A stretch of 64,000 nt of DNA from the NCBI GenBank assembly GCA_030123625.1, contig CP126121.1:4194179-4258178 (forward strand). Reading direction: 5' to 3'. Source of the stretch: Nitrospira sp. (lineage in GTDB: Bacteria > Nitrospirota > Nitrospiria > Nitrospirales > Nitrospiraceae). The notes beneath the pieces are model-generated. The model was not told where the DNA came from. It made no database searches and saw only the letters and a program-made list of their open reading frames with translations. Below, one piece after another: positions 35,617-44,537 of this stretch (the stretch's first letter is position 1; each line of letters starts with the position of its first letter). A program made the position numbers and the translations under genes.

Positions 35617-37506
35617 ATGGCGAAGGTTAGGGAGACATGGAAATGGTCGCCTCGTGCATGGTTTAAAAATCTGAAGGCCCTGCATAAGATCCTTATAGGG
35701 TTTTCCGTCATCATTGTCGGCATGCTGGCGATCGGCTTGATCGGTTTGACGGGCCTCAGTCGGCTGCAGGGCCAGCTGAGTTCCATCTATGACGAATCAA
35801 CCGTGGGAGTGTCGCACGTCGCGGTGAGCAGCACGAATCTCAGCCTTTATCACAATGCGTTATTGAGCGTGGCGGACCAGAGACAAAAGAGTGATTTCGA
35901 CGAGGCCATCATTCCCCTTGCCGAATTGAAGAGGCGCACCCTGACGCCGCTTGAGGCATATCGAACCTCCGCCACGCACGAGACGGTGGATGGCCGCCGT
36001 GACGGACAAGAGTTGGACGTCCTCCTTTTTACGTTGAGAGAATACTTCGCGTCGGCTGAAAGCGCAGTGGGAGCGTTACACGATAGCTTCGATCCTTCGC
36101 TCACGGATGAACAGAGGCAGTCGATGAGGGAATTGGCTACGACGCTGCTGTCAACTGAAGTGACGTTGTGGCACGGACGATCGATATGGCGCTTCCAATG
36201 GGTCGCGCAGCTCATTCGAGACGTGGCGAGCGAGTTGAATGACAGCGGCCAACGCATGGCCGTATACCTTACCAAGGTGATGCTCGGTGGAGCAGTTGTG
36301 GCACTTCTTCTGGCGATCGCCATCGGCTATTTCCTCGCGCACAGCATCGTAAGGGACATCATTCATGTAGCCGACGTTGCGACACAGGCCGCCGCAGGAA
36401 ATTTGCGGGCCCGCGCAAAATTGGAGAGCGATGATGAAGTCGGTCATATGGCCAAGGCGTTCAACATCATGTTGGATCGAATCACGACTCTGGTCTCGAC
36501 GGAAGAAGAGCGGGACAGAATGCAAAAACAACTCGTGCAGTTTCTTGTGTTGGTATCCGATGTCGGGAAAGGAGATTTGACCAAGCGCGGTGAAGTGACG
36601 GCCGATATGTTTGGAAATCTGGCGGATGGATTCAATCTCATGATTCAACGCTTTTCACAGTTGATGAAACAAGTTCGCCAGGCGGCGGAACGCGTCAACA
36701 CGTCGGCGAGCAAGCTGAGGGACAATGCCGGACAAATGGCCGGGACCGCGAGACATCAAGCCGATGAATCGATCAAGGCACTCGGCGCAGTCGAACAGTT
36801 GGCATCATCGATGCGCCAAGTGACGGAGACGGCGGGAGCATCATCCGAAGCAGCCCGCGAAGTCTTACAGGCCACTGAAGCCGGTCGGCTCGCGGTGCAG
36901 GAGACCGTTCAGGATATGCAGCGCATTCAATTGGCAGTCCAACGTATGTCGAAACAGATCAAGGCGCTCGGTGACCGTTCATTGGAAATTTCACAAATCG
37001 TATCGACCATTCGGGATATCGCCAATCAAACCAACCTCTTGGCGCTCAACGCCGCAATAGAAGCAGCCGGTGCCGGTGAGGCCGGAGCACGCTTCGCCGT
37101 GGTCGCCGATCAAGTTCGAAAGCTTGCGGAGAGCTCGACGCAGGCGACCCGAGAGATTGCGGACCTGGTGAAAGTTATCCAGAGCGAAACTCAACATGCC
37201 GTCGTTGCGATGGAGCATGAAACTCAAGCGGTCGAGGCCGGGTCGGCCTCGGCCTTGCGTACAGGCGATGTATTTAAGGAAATTTCGAAGATCGCTCAGC
37301 GGTCTGCGGAACTCGCCCAAAGCATTGCGGCATCGGCGGCTACCCAAACGGTTTCAACCGAGCAGGTCGGACGCTCAATCAAGGACTTTACCGGAGGTGC
37401 CGTGGCGACACAAAAGGCCACCGATTCGGCGCGGGCGACGGTAGAGGACATGGTGACGTTGGCTGAAGGTCTGACGACGTCGGTGTCACAGTTTAAGCTA
37501 GCCTGA
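35617..37506 (+). CDS. Methyl-accepting chemotaxis protein, double-HAMP (PilJ-like)
   Basis: The start at 35617 follows AGGAGG; a GTG six codons upstream lies within that site. The 629-residue receptor has a membrane segment at about 28-50, a periplasmic helical domain, and a second membrane segment at about 220-243. A HAMP domain follows, then a second HAMP-like stretch ([30 protein letters not shown]). The signalling domain has the hairpin [24 protein letters not shown]. The double HAMP is reminiscent of PilJ. No CheR or CheB is encoded nearby, so adaptation by methylation is not evident locally. Confidence 0.9.
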   Translation: MAKVRETWKWSPRAWFKNLKALHKILIGFSVIIVGMLAIGLIGLTGLSRLQGQLSSIYDESTVGVSHVAVSSTNLSLYHNALLSVADQRQKSDFDEAIIPLAELKRRTLTPLEAYRTSATHETVDGRRDGQELDVLLFTLREYFASAESAVGALHDSFDPSLTDEQRQSMRELATTLLSTEVTLWHGRSIWRFQWVAQLIRDVASELNDSGQRMAVYLTKVMLGGAVVALLLAIAIGYFLAHSIVRDIIHVADVATQAAAGNLRARAKLESDDEVGHMAKAFNIMLDRITTLVSTEEERDRMQKQLVQFLVLVSDVGKGDLTKRGEVTADMFGNLADGFNLMIQRFSQLMKQVRQAAERVNTSASKLRDNAGQMAGTARHQADESIKALGAVEQLASSMRQVTETAGASSEAAREVLQATEAGRLAVQETVQDMQRIQLAVQRMSKQIKALGDRSLEISQIVSTIRDIANQTNLLALNAAIEAAGAGEAGARFAVVADQVRKLAESSTQATREIADLVKVIQSETQHAVVAMEHETQAVEAGSASALRTGDVFKEISKIAQRSAELAQSIAASAATQTVSTEQVGRSIKDFTGGAVATQKATDSARATVEDMVTLAEGLTTSVSQFKLA

Positions 37507-37559
37507 GAATTTCCCTCATCCGTTGAGCGTGGAAAGTCTTCCAGTGTAAAGAGGGGCCG

Positions 37560-40500
37560 ATGAGCTCGGAATTCGACAGGCAAAATCTCATCAGCATTTT
37601 TGTCCTTGAAGCATCGGATGGGCTGGATGTCTTGACCAAGGCATTGCATCCTGCCGGCGGTGCTGTTCCTTCTCCTCAAGAACTTGCCGACCAATATATT
37701 ATCGCCCACCGTATTTGCGGAGCCGCTGCCTTATATGGCTACAGCGGAGTCGCCCAGCTGGCTGAGTACTTGGAGACGCTGCTTGAACAAGCGACGCCGA
37801 TTCCTGCGTCTGAATGGGATCGAGCAGTAGGCTCGATGCGGAACATTACGCAAAGCCTTCGGGTAGTCGTTCGAGCTATCGGGCAGAGCGGCGTTGAGGA
37901 TGCAGAGATCGTAGAACGCTGTTGGACATCGATAAAACAACGAGAAGAAAAAACAGGTGATACGACAGCATCGACATCCTCTGCGCCAACAATCAATGAA
38001 GACTACCTGTTCCCCGGACTCGATGCTGAGATCTTATCCTATTTCATCCCCGAAGCTGAGGAATATCTCGGCACCATTGACGAGTTGCTTGGTCTCCTTA
38101 GAGACAAGCGGGATGATGCAGACTCGATCTACCGGCTCTTTCGTGCGGCACATACACTGAAGGGTTCAGCTTACACCGTAGGATTTCACGTCATCGGAGA
38201 TATCGCTCACCCGATGGAACATTGCGTGGCAGCGGTTCATGAACATCGTCTTCCCCTCAGCAATGACCTTTTGGGCTGGTTTGTGAAGGCAGCTGAATTG
38301 ATCCGACTCATTCTCCGGCATGAGCCGGCAAATAGTCAGCAACTCCGACATGATATACCACTTCTTCTCAATCGCCTCACCGGAGCGGTGAGAGGTATAA
38401 CCGTTTCCCTTGTGTCGATGACCCCTTCTCACGGCCTCGATGCGGATAGCTCGAATCCTGTCCGACATGAGCCGGTTGTCAGCGGAGAATCACCGGCCGC
38501 GGACTTACTCGATGAGTATTTGATCCCGGATTTGGATCCGGAAGTGCTCTCCTACTTTATTCCTGAGGCACAGGAGTATCTGGAACTATTGGAAGCCAAT
38601 CTCCTGCGATTGGACAAAGATCCGCAAAACAAGGAACTGATCAATCAGTTGTTTAGAAGCGCGCACACCTTGAAGGGCTCCGCCTACACCGTTGGGTTTC
38701 AATCAATCGGCGACCTCATCCATCATGTCGAAGACTTCATGGGAGCGGTGCGTGACGGTACCCTCAGCGTGTTGCCTGGGCATACAGACCTTATGCTTCG
38801 CTCCATCGATGTTGTACGAGTACTCATGCGAAGAGACCTCGACCAGTTGGACGACACGAAGCAACGGTTCAGCGCTGCGCGTACCGAACTGAGACGATTG
38901 GATCAGGGTGTCGCAGACGAGGCGACGCCAGCACAGCAACAGGATGACAGCTCCGGTTCAGCGACTATAGGACAGACGGAAAGCGATGAGCCTCGTGCAC
39001 AGGATGACAGAGTTCAAAGTGAGAAGTCGCGAGAGGAACGCGAGGTCATCCGTGTCAGTTATGCGCGGCTCGAGCGGCTGATGAACCTCATAGGAGAACT
39101 CGTCATCGGACGCGGCAGATTGGAACAGCGGCTGCGAATCCTGGAGCAACGGTCACAGCAAGTATTGGTATTCAAGAGTCGCTTAGTGGACTCCGTCCAA
39201 TCCTTTGCAGACAAACATACCTTTAGCTATCAGGACACATCGAGTAATCCGACCGCGCCGGCGAGTCAAGGGCTTCCCGTATTCGGCGATTTTGGAAGTC
39301 TCGAGTTGGATAAGTACGACGATTTCAATATTTTGGCTCGGCGCATCGTGGAAGTCACCGCCGATATCGGTGAGTCAATGTCGCAGCTGGATGAGTCCAT
39401 CAAACGATCTCATGACGAGATGAATCATCTCCAACACTTGACATTGTTGATGCGCGACGAAATCGCGCGTGCCCGCATGGTTCCGATCGGGACACCGTTC
39501 ACGAGGTATCGTCGAGCGGTAAGAGAGAGCTCCCGAGCCTTAAATAAGGAAGTGTCCTTGGTCACATCGGGTGAGCAGACGGAAGTCGACACCGGAGTCG
39601 TAGAACGATTGGTGGATCCATTGGTGCATTTGGTTAGAAACGCTGTCTATCACGGTATCGAGCCGAGGGCCGACCGAATCGCGAAGGGTAAACCGGCCGT
39701 CGGAACCGTCTACCTCCATGCGGCTCATCGGGGGAATTCGGTCATCATCGAGGTGGAAGATGATGGAGCCGGGTTGGATTTGGAGAAAATACGGGGCAAA
39801 GCCGCAAAGATGGGACTTGCACCATCACACCAGATACAAGCGATGTCGGACGCAGACCTCCTTCGATTGATTTTCATGCCTGGTTTTTCCACAGCCGACA
39901 AGGTAGGCGATCAAGCGGGTCGGGGCGTAGGACTAGACGTGGTCAAGCGAGCCATTGAAGGCATGAACGGCCATATCGACGTGGAATCTGAGTCCGGTGT
40001 CGGCACCAAATTTACCTTGAATCTTCCTCTCACCCTTCTCATCGCGACCGCATTGCTCGTACGAGTGGGTACCGAGATATATGCCATTCCATTACTGAGC
40101 ATTCAAGAAGTGACGATGTCGGCGCTATCATCCGTGCGAGAGGAAGGCGATCGTCGGCTCTTACAGCTCGATGAGCAAGTTGTTGAATTGCAATCTCTTT
40201 ATCACATCCTTCACCGAAAACGAGGAACCGTCGATTGGACCATGCCGGTCGTGATCGTTCGGACGGCTGGCGCGCCGATAGGGTTAGCGGTCGACGAACT
40301 GTTGGGCCGCCAAGAAATCGTCATTAAGCCGCTCGGACCACCGTTGGAACATTCGTTTTTCGGAGGAGCGACCATTGATCCGGAAGGACGAGTAGTGCTT
40401 GTTATCGATCCAAGCCGTTTGACGTCGAGAGGAGCGAAGGAATCGACCGTTCCCGTTCGCTTTTCCAAGACCACACCACTTCATAAAGTGTCCTTACCAG

Positions 40501-40913
40501 AAGAAGAGCTGTTGTCGAATACGCCGCACGAGGCGCGCCTGCTTTTGATAGACGATTCCTTAAGTATTCGTAAATTCGTCGGAAGAATGTTGGAGTCGGC
40601 GGGATATTCGTTCGATACAGCCGTTGATGGAGAAGATGGGCTCCGAAAAGCGTCGACGACTCATTATCGGATGATCCTCACCGATCTCGAGATGCCGAAG
40701 CTTAACGGATTCGAAGTCATTCAAGCTCTTAGAAGTCGTCCGGAAACCAGGCACACGCCGGTGGTTGTCATGACGACGAGGGCTCGAGACAAGCATCGGC
40801 GAATGGCGATGAGCCTCGGTGCCAATTCATACATTCCCAAGCCGGTAGAAGAACGGTCGTTGCTGCATGAGGTTGAACGGTGGCTCGGACATGCTCCGAT
40901 GCTGCGCAAGTAA
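37560..40913 (+). CDS. cheA: Hybrid CheA/ChpA-type histidine kinase with three Hpt-like domains
   Basis: The 1117-residue protein holds an N-terminal Hpt-like helix bundle with His50 (IIAHRICGAAAL). Two canonical Hpt domains follow with His198 and His369, both in AHTLKGSAYTVGF. Next come a dimerisation region, a HATPase domain (HLVRNAVYHGIEP, DDGAGLDLEKI, GRGVGLDVVKRAIEG), a CheW-like regulatory domain and a C-terminal receiver (LLLIDDSLSIRKF, TDLEMPKLNG). This plan is like ChpA of the Pseudomonas Pil-Chp system. The two canonical Hpt domains are so alike that they probably arose by duplication. Phosphate may pass among the Hpt domains, the built-in receiver and the small receiver at 34649. 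Confidence 0.92.
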   Translation: MSSEFDRQNLISIFVLEASDGLDVLTKALHPAGGAVPSPQELADQYIIAHRICGAAALYGYSGVAQLAEYLETLLEQATPIPASEWDRAVGSMRNITQSLRVVVRAIGQSGVEDAEIVERCWTSIKQREEKTGDTTASTSSAPTINEDYLFPGLDAEILSYFIPEAEEYLGTIDELLGLLRDKRDDADSIYRLFRAAHTLKGSAYTVGFHVIGDIAHPMEHCVAAVHEHRLPLSNDLLGWFVKAAELIRLILRHEPANSQQLRHDIPLLLNRLTGAVRGITVSLVSMTPSHGLDADSSNPVRHEPVVSGESPAADLLDEYLIPDLDPEVLSYFIPEAQEYLELLEANLLRLDKDPQNKELINQLFRSAHTLKGSAYTVGFQSIGDLIHHVEDFMGAVRDGTLSVLPGHTDLMLRSIDVVRVLMRRDLDQLDDTKQRFSAARTELRRLDQGVADEATPAQQQDDSSGSATIGQTESDEPRAQDDRVQSEKSREEREVIRVSYARLERLMNLIGELVIGRGRLEQRLRILEQRSQQVLVFKSRLVDSVQSFADKHTFSYQDTSSNPTAPASQGLPVFGDFGSLELDKYDDFNILARRIVEVTADIGESMSQLDESIKRSHDEMNHLQHLTLLMRDEIARARMVPIGTPFTRYRRAVRESSRALNKEVSLVTSGEQTEVDTGVVERLVDPLVHLVRNAVYHGIEPRADRIAKGKPAVGTVYLHAAHRGNSVIIEVEDDGAGLDLEKIRGKAAKMGLAPSHQIQAMSDADLLRLIFMPGFSTADKVGDQAGRGVGLDVVKRAIEGMNGHIDVESESGVGTKFTLNLPLTLLIATALLVRVGTEIYAIPLLSIQEVTMSALSSVREEGDRRLLQLDEQVVELQSLYHILHRKRGTVDWTMPVVIVRTAGAPIGLAVDELLGRQEIVIKPLGPPLEHSFFGGATIDPEGRVVLVIDPSRLTSRGAKESTVPVRFSKTTPLHKVSLPEEELLSNTPHEARLLLIDDSLSIRKFVGRMLESAGYSFDTAVDGEDGLRKASTTHYRMILTDLEMPKLNGFEVIQALRSRPETRHTPVVVMTTRARDKHRRMAMSLGANSYIPKPVEERSLLHEVERWLGHAPMLRK

Positions 40914-40988
40914 CCTTGCGGAAATACTCGTATCAATTGACGAAATGCAACTTGTTACAGAAAATGGGCAGGAAGGTCTAGCCTAGGT

Positions 40989-41465
40989 ATGAGCATCCGA
41001 GAACCGATAATGGAAACTCCGTCGCCCGCTTCTCCATTACGATTTCTCATCGTGACATTGTGCGGACGGTATCTGGCGTTGGATGCCGAATCTATATGCG
41101 GGTTGTTGACTTTCGAAGAGGCGGGAAACGTTGAGAATCCGATGATTCACGGCATAATGTACGGAGCCATCAATCTGGCCGATCGATTGGGCTTGCCGGA
41201 TGATCAGGGTGACACGAACACACATGTCCTGCTGCTTTCTGAACGAGAAGCGCGGGGGAGCGTTCGAGTCACCACGGTGGAGGGACTTCTTGAACTCTCA
41301 CTGTCTCAAGTCCTGCCGATTCCCATGCAGTTCCGTGGACCGGAACGACACTGGTATCGAGGCATGATCCTAGTCGCAAAAAGCATTGCGTTGGTTCTGA
41401 ATACGAGCTGGGTTTTCAATGAGGAAGGTCCGGCTAAGAGGGGCAGTGGGGACGTGGTCGTCTGA
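40989..41465 (+). CDS. CheW-like protein, divergent
   Basis: The 158-residue protein has the CheW pattern in a weak form: RFLIVTLCGRYLALDAESICGLL, then IHGIMYGAINLADRLGLP where CheW has 'G.v.lRG..ipv.dL'. The usual Arg-Gly is missing, so receptor or kinase contacts may differ. It lies between cheA and another CheW gene. The start could instead be an ATG seven codons later. Confidence 0.65.
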   Translation: MSIREPIMETPSPASPLRFLIVTLCGRYLALDAESICGLLTFEEAGNVENPMIHGIMYGAINLADRLGLPDDQGDTNTHVLLLSEREARGSVRVTTVEGLLELSLSQVLPIPMQFRGPERHWYRGMILVAKSIALVLNTSWVFNEEGPAKRGSGDVVV

Positions 41466-41490
41466 ACATTTCGGTGGACGGCAATCGGAT

Positions 41491-41937
41491 ATGCTGAGAA
41501 CCGGTCACAAGTATCAGCGGGAAACAGTACGTCAGTCATGGCCGATCTTGGTGTTTTCGGTGGGAGGAAGGCGACTTGCAGTGAAGGCAGTTGATGTGTC
41601 GGGTATTTCTCTGTGGAATGAATCTATCCCAGTCGCTGGTCGAACCCCTTTTGTCACAGGACTCGTTCGTCAGGGACAAACTGTGCTACCGGTATTCGAT
41701 CTGGCTGCGTCCCTTCGACTTACCGTACAAGGGAGCAGTCCCTTATGTTTAACGATAAAGCATCCCCTCGGAGAGATGGCGATGCGCATTGATGAGGAGA
41801 TTCCGGTCCTTCATACCTGTGATCCTGCCACGATTCAGACATACCAAAACAAGGATTTGCCGGCCGAAGGCAGTTATACCAATGGCCTAGATGAGATCCC
41901 GATTCTTTCGGTATCACGACTTGGGACGACTGTGTGA
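41491..41937 (+). CDS. CheW-like protein
   Basis: From the ATG at 41491 the product is 148 residues: WPILVFSVGGRRLAVKAVDVSGISLW, then VTGLVRQGQTVLPVFDLAASL and a second subdomain ending LPAEGSYTNGLDEIPILSVSRLG. The pattern fits CheW, with RQGQTV in place of LRG.ivP. An in-frame ATG 24 codons upstream would overlap the preceding gene; neither start has a strong ribosome site. Confidence 0.7.
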   Translation: MLRTGHKYQRETVRQSWPILVFSVGGRRLAVKAVDVSGISLWNESIPVAGRTPFVTGLVRQGQTVLPVFDLAASLRLTVQGSSPLCLTIKHPLGEMAMRIDEEIPVLHTCDPATIQTYQNKDLPAEGSYTNGLDEIPILSVSRLGTTV

Positions 41938-41976
41938 CGATTCCCTGTGCTTTCAGAATGGGCGAAAGGTGCAGGC

Positions 41977-43341
41977 ATGCCGAAGATCTTAATAGCCGAT
42001 GACAGCATCGCAGTTCGCAAAGTGGCAGAGCGACTGTTGACCGAGGCCGGCCTCGGCGTCACTCTTGCGGCAAACGGAGAAGAAGCATTGGCCTATCTGG
42101 AAAAAGAACAGCCGGACGTTGTTGTGTCCGACGTCATCATGCCGGATAAGAGCGGGTATGAAGTCTGTGCGTTTATCCGTGGAAATGCGACTCTCGCAGG
42201 GACGCCCGTGTTACTCATCTCGGGAATCGTGAATGATGAAGTGACCAGACAGGCCGACTCCTGTCGAGCCGACGGAGTATTGAAAAAACCATTTCAGGGT
42301 ACATCCCTAAAAGATCGAGTCCTCGAGCTGATTGCAAAACGGCAGGAATCGGCGCCGGCCGCCGTCGCCGGGCCTGCTGCCGCCCCTGCAGCGGCTCCAT
42401 CTGAGAAAATGATGAAGATGCCGGACCAATCTCCACTGAGCCTGAGCCAGGAGGCCGGGAAACTCAAGGAGATTGGAGAGCAATTACGGGAAGAACGAGT
42501 TCGCTGTGAAGAGTTGGCTAAACGACTGGCTGAATCCACTGAGCAACTCGCCAGAGCCAAGGAAAACGAAGCGCTGTTGGAAACCGAGCGCAAACGTGCC
42601 AACGGTCTTCAGGAGACACTGGCCAAGGTAGAGCAACACGTATCGAGAATCCCTGAACTGGAATCGGCACTGAAGACGGAGCAGGATGCGGTCGCCACCT
42701 ATAGACAGGAAGCCGTGAACTGGCAAAAGATCGCCGGTCGAATTGCAGAATTGGAGTCCGCTCTGCACGCTGAACGGTCGGTGGCAGAACAACTCGTGCA
42801 ACAACTATCAAGAATCCCTGAGCTGGAATCGGCACTGAAGGCGGAACAGGATGCGGTCGATGCATTCAAACAAGAAGCCGCCAACTGGCAAAAGGCTTCC
42901 GGTCGAATTGCAGAATTGGAATCCGCTCTATACGCTGAACGATCGGCGGCAGAACAACTCGTGCAACAACTGGCTGATTTGGAGAAGGTTTCGATTAAGG
43001 CAAAGGATGCCGAAGCAAAACTTGCGACTGCGGAACAGCAGGAAGCCGAACTTCATCGAAACATTCACAATCTAGAAGCCGAACTCGCGATGGAACGACG
43101 AAAAGTGGAAGAGATAATGGGGCGACTTTACGAAGTGGAGAAAGTGGCGACGAGAGTTCGGGAGATGGAAGGGCTTCTGACCGCAGAACAAGATCGCAAC
43201 GGAATGCTCACTCGGCAAGTGGTGGAAGCCGAACAAGCCTCCGAGAACGCCACAAAACGACTTGAGGAAATGGCGCGCAAGTTAAGTGAGATCGCAGGAT
43301 TGGCCTCCCAGCTTGGAAATGGGAGGGGACAGTCAGCCTGA
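41977..43341 (+). CDS. Response regulator receiver fused to a long coiled coil
   Basis: AAAGGTG precedes the ATG at 41977. Residues 1-125 form a receiver with D8-D9, phospho-acceptor Asp52 (VVVSDVIMP) and Lys103/104. An Ala/Pro linker follows (about 128-145). The remaining 300 residues are almost wholly Glu/Lys/Ala/Leu/Gln-rich heptads. Two consecutive units of 55 residues, each starting RIPELESALK, form a direct repeat (42646-42975 in DNA). The output is therefore a rod, not a DNA-binding or enzymatic domain. It may tether or space parts of the chemosensory complex. No close named family is known to me. Confidence 0.8.
   Translation: MPKILIADDSIAVRKVAERLLTEAGLGVTLAANGEEALAYLEKEQPDVVVSDVIMPDKSGYEVCAFIRGNATLAGTPVLLISGIVNDEVTRQADSCRADGVLKKPFQGTSLKDRVLELIAKRQESAPAAVAGPAAAPAAAPSEKMMKMPDQSPLSLSQEAGKLKEIGEQLREERVRCEELAKRLAESTEQLARAKENEALLETERKRANGLQETLAKVEQHVSRIPELESALKTEQDAVATYRQEAVNWQKIAGRIAELESALHAERSVAEQLVQQLSRIPELESALKAEQDAVDAFKQEAANWQKASGRIAELESALYAERSAAEQLVQQLADLEKVSIKAKDAEAKLATAEQQEAELHRNIHNLEAELAMERRKVEEIMGRLYEVEKVATRVREMEGLLTAEQDRNGMLTRQVVEAEQASENATKRLEEMARKLSEIAGLASQLGNGRGQSA
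42646..42975 (+). repeat. Tandem 165-base repeat in the coiled-coil gene
   Basis: Two in-frame units (42646-42810 and 42811-42975) encode closely similar 55-residue segments. They share long exact stretches such as CCTGA(A/G)CTGGAATCGGCACTG, which indicates a recent duplication. Copy number may vary among strains. Confidence 0.8.
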
Positions 43342-43375
43342 ACATCGAGATGGTATTGCTGAAGAGTCGAAGCCG

Positions 43376-44314
43376 ATGTCCGTTGAAACCGAAGATGCGT
43401 TCCAGAAAGAGCTCGTTGAACTGTTCGTTCAAGAAGCACAGGAATGGCTCCAGCAAATTCATGTTGCGCTCGATGAATTACAGCAAGCTCCGCCTTTCGA
43501 ACGCCATCGCGCCTTGGCCCAGACGATCAAGATCGGCATTACGAACCTCGGTGGGTCCGCAGCCACACTCACACTAAGCGATGTCGAACGGGCTAGTTTC
43601 GCAGCCCTTCCCTTCGTTGAAGCCGTTCAAGACCCTTCCGTCCGAATCTCCGTTGATGACTTCATCGCGCTCTGTAAGCAGCTGGGGCATGTTCATGGAG
43701 CTCTGACCAGAGCGACGGGTGTGGCATTTGATGAGAAACATGTACCGGCTTCCGACGAAGCCCCACCCATGATGATCGAGACAAAAACATTTCTAGCGTT
43801 GCTCCGCGGGCTTCAAGATCAATGCACGACGGGCGACACATTCCATCGGAATGTGGTTCAGACGATGATGGCCCAGGCTGAGGAATTGGTGGAGCGCGGG
43901 GTGGAGCAATGCAATGTCGCTTCCATCCAGGAGTTCCTCGACCGGTCGGCCGAAGGAGATGAGGGTTTTCTCCAAGTCGTTCGACAAGAGCTTCCCCATC
44001 TGAAGGCTGTCCTTCAGACCCTCAAGAACGATGGCATTGCCCCGGGCCCACCGTCCTCTGACTCACGAGATGTCGTTGAACTTGTCGCACAGCTATGGTC
44101 TGCCGCTCAGCAGGTCAATGCTTCCCAAGCAATGGTGTTTTTTATGGGGTTGCATAGTTTCCTCACGATCGTGACCCATCGCCGCTTGGTGGTGGACGCG
44201 AAAAACTATGACGCGATCCAATCACGGCTGGACCAGAGCGTGAAGTGGCTTGAGGAATGGGCGACAAGCGGACGGACGGAGCGCATGGCTATACAAGGCA
44301 TATTGCCTCATTGA
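43376..44314 (+). CDS. Hpt-like protein lacking the phospho-accepting histidine
   Basis: The 312-residue protein starts with a helical domain (FQKELVELFVQEAQEWLQQIHVALDELQQ) like the first helix of Hpt domains in CheA. Aligned with AHTLKGSA of the neighbouring kinase, its sequence reads ITNLGGSA, putting Thr56 where the histidine should be. It therefore cannot take phosphate in the usual way. The C-terminal half is helical and unrecognised. It may compete with, or bind alongside, the Hpt domains of CheA. The start is one of several possible and has only a weak ribosome site. Confidence 0.65.
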   Translation: MSVETEDAFQKELVELFVQEAQEWLQQIHVALDELQQAPPFERHRALAQTIKIGITNLGGSAATLTLSDVERASFAALPFVEAVQDPSVRISVDDFIALCKQLGHVHGALTRATGVAFDEKHVPASDEAPPMMIETKTFLALLRGLQDQCTTGDTFHRNVVQTMMAQAEELVERGVEQCNVASIQEFLDRSAEGDEGFLQVVRQELPHLKAVLQTLKNDGIAPGPPSSDSRDVVELVAQLWSAAQQVNASQAMVFFMGLHSFLTIVTHRRLVVDAKNYDAIQSRLDQSVKWLEEWATSGRTERMAIQGILPH

Positions 44315-44321
44315 ATCAGCT

Positions 44322-44519
44322 ATGCGGAAGGTCCGCTCCGAGCGCGATACAATTGGATGTGCCGCATCCGAAGTTTTTTATGTCCCATTGACCAAACATG
44401 AAGCGGCAATTGGACGGAGGCTGTACGGAATTCATACCCGTAAAGGAATCGTCACACTCACCGGTAAGATCGGAAGGGGAGACTCTTCTCAATCACTGTG
44501 CTTTGTGACGGAACAATAA
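44322..44519 (+). CDS. Possible short ORF with BON-like end (doubtful)
   Basis: A 65-codon frame lies between the Hpt-like gene and the HD-GYP-like gene. Its C-terminal half (IHTRKGIVTLTGKIG) resembles the beginning of a BON domain, but the domain is cut short and no ribosome site precedes the ATG. It may be a fragment or simply chance. Confidence 0.25.
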   Translation: MRKVRSERDTIGCAASEVFYVPLTKHEAAIGRRLYGIHTRKGIVTLTGKIGRGDSSQSLCFVTEQ

Positions 44520-44537
44520 CGGCGCAAGGGTGATGTC

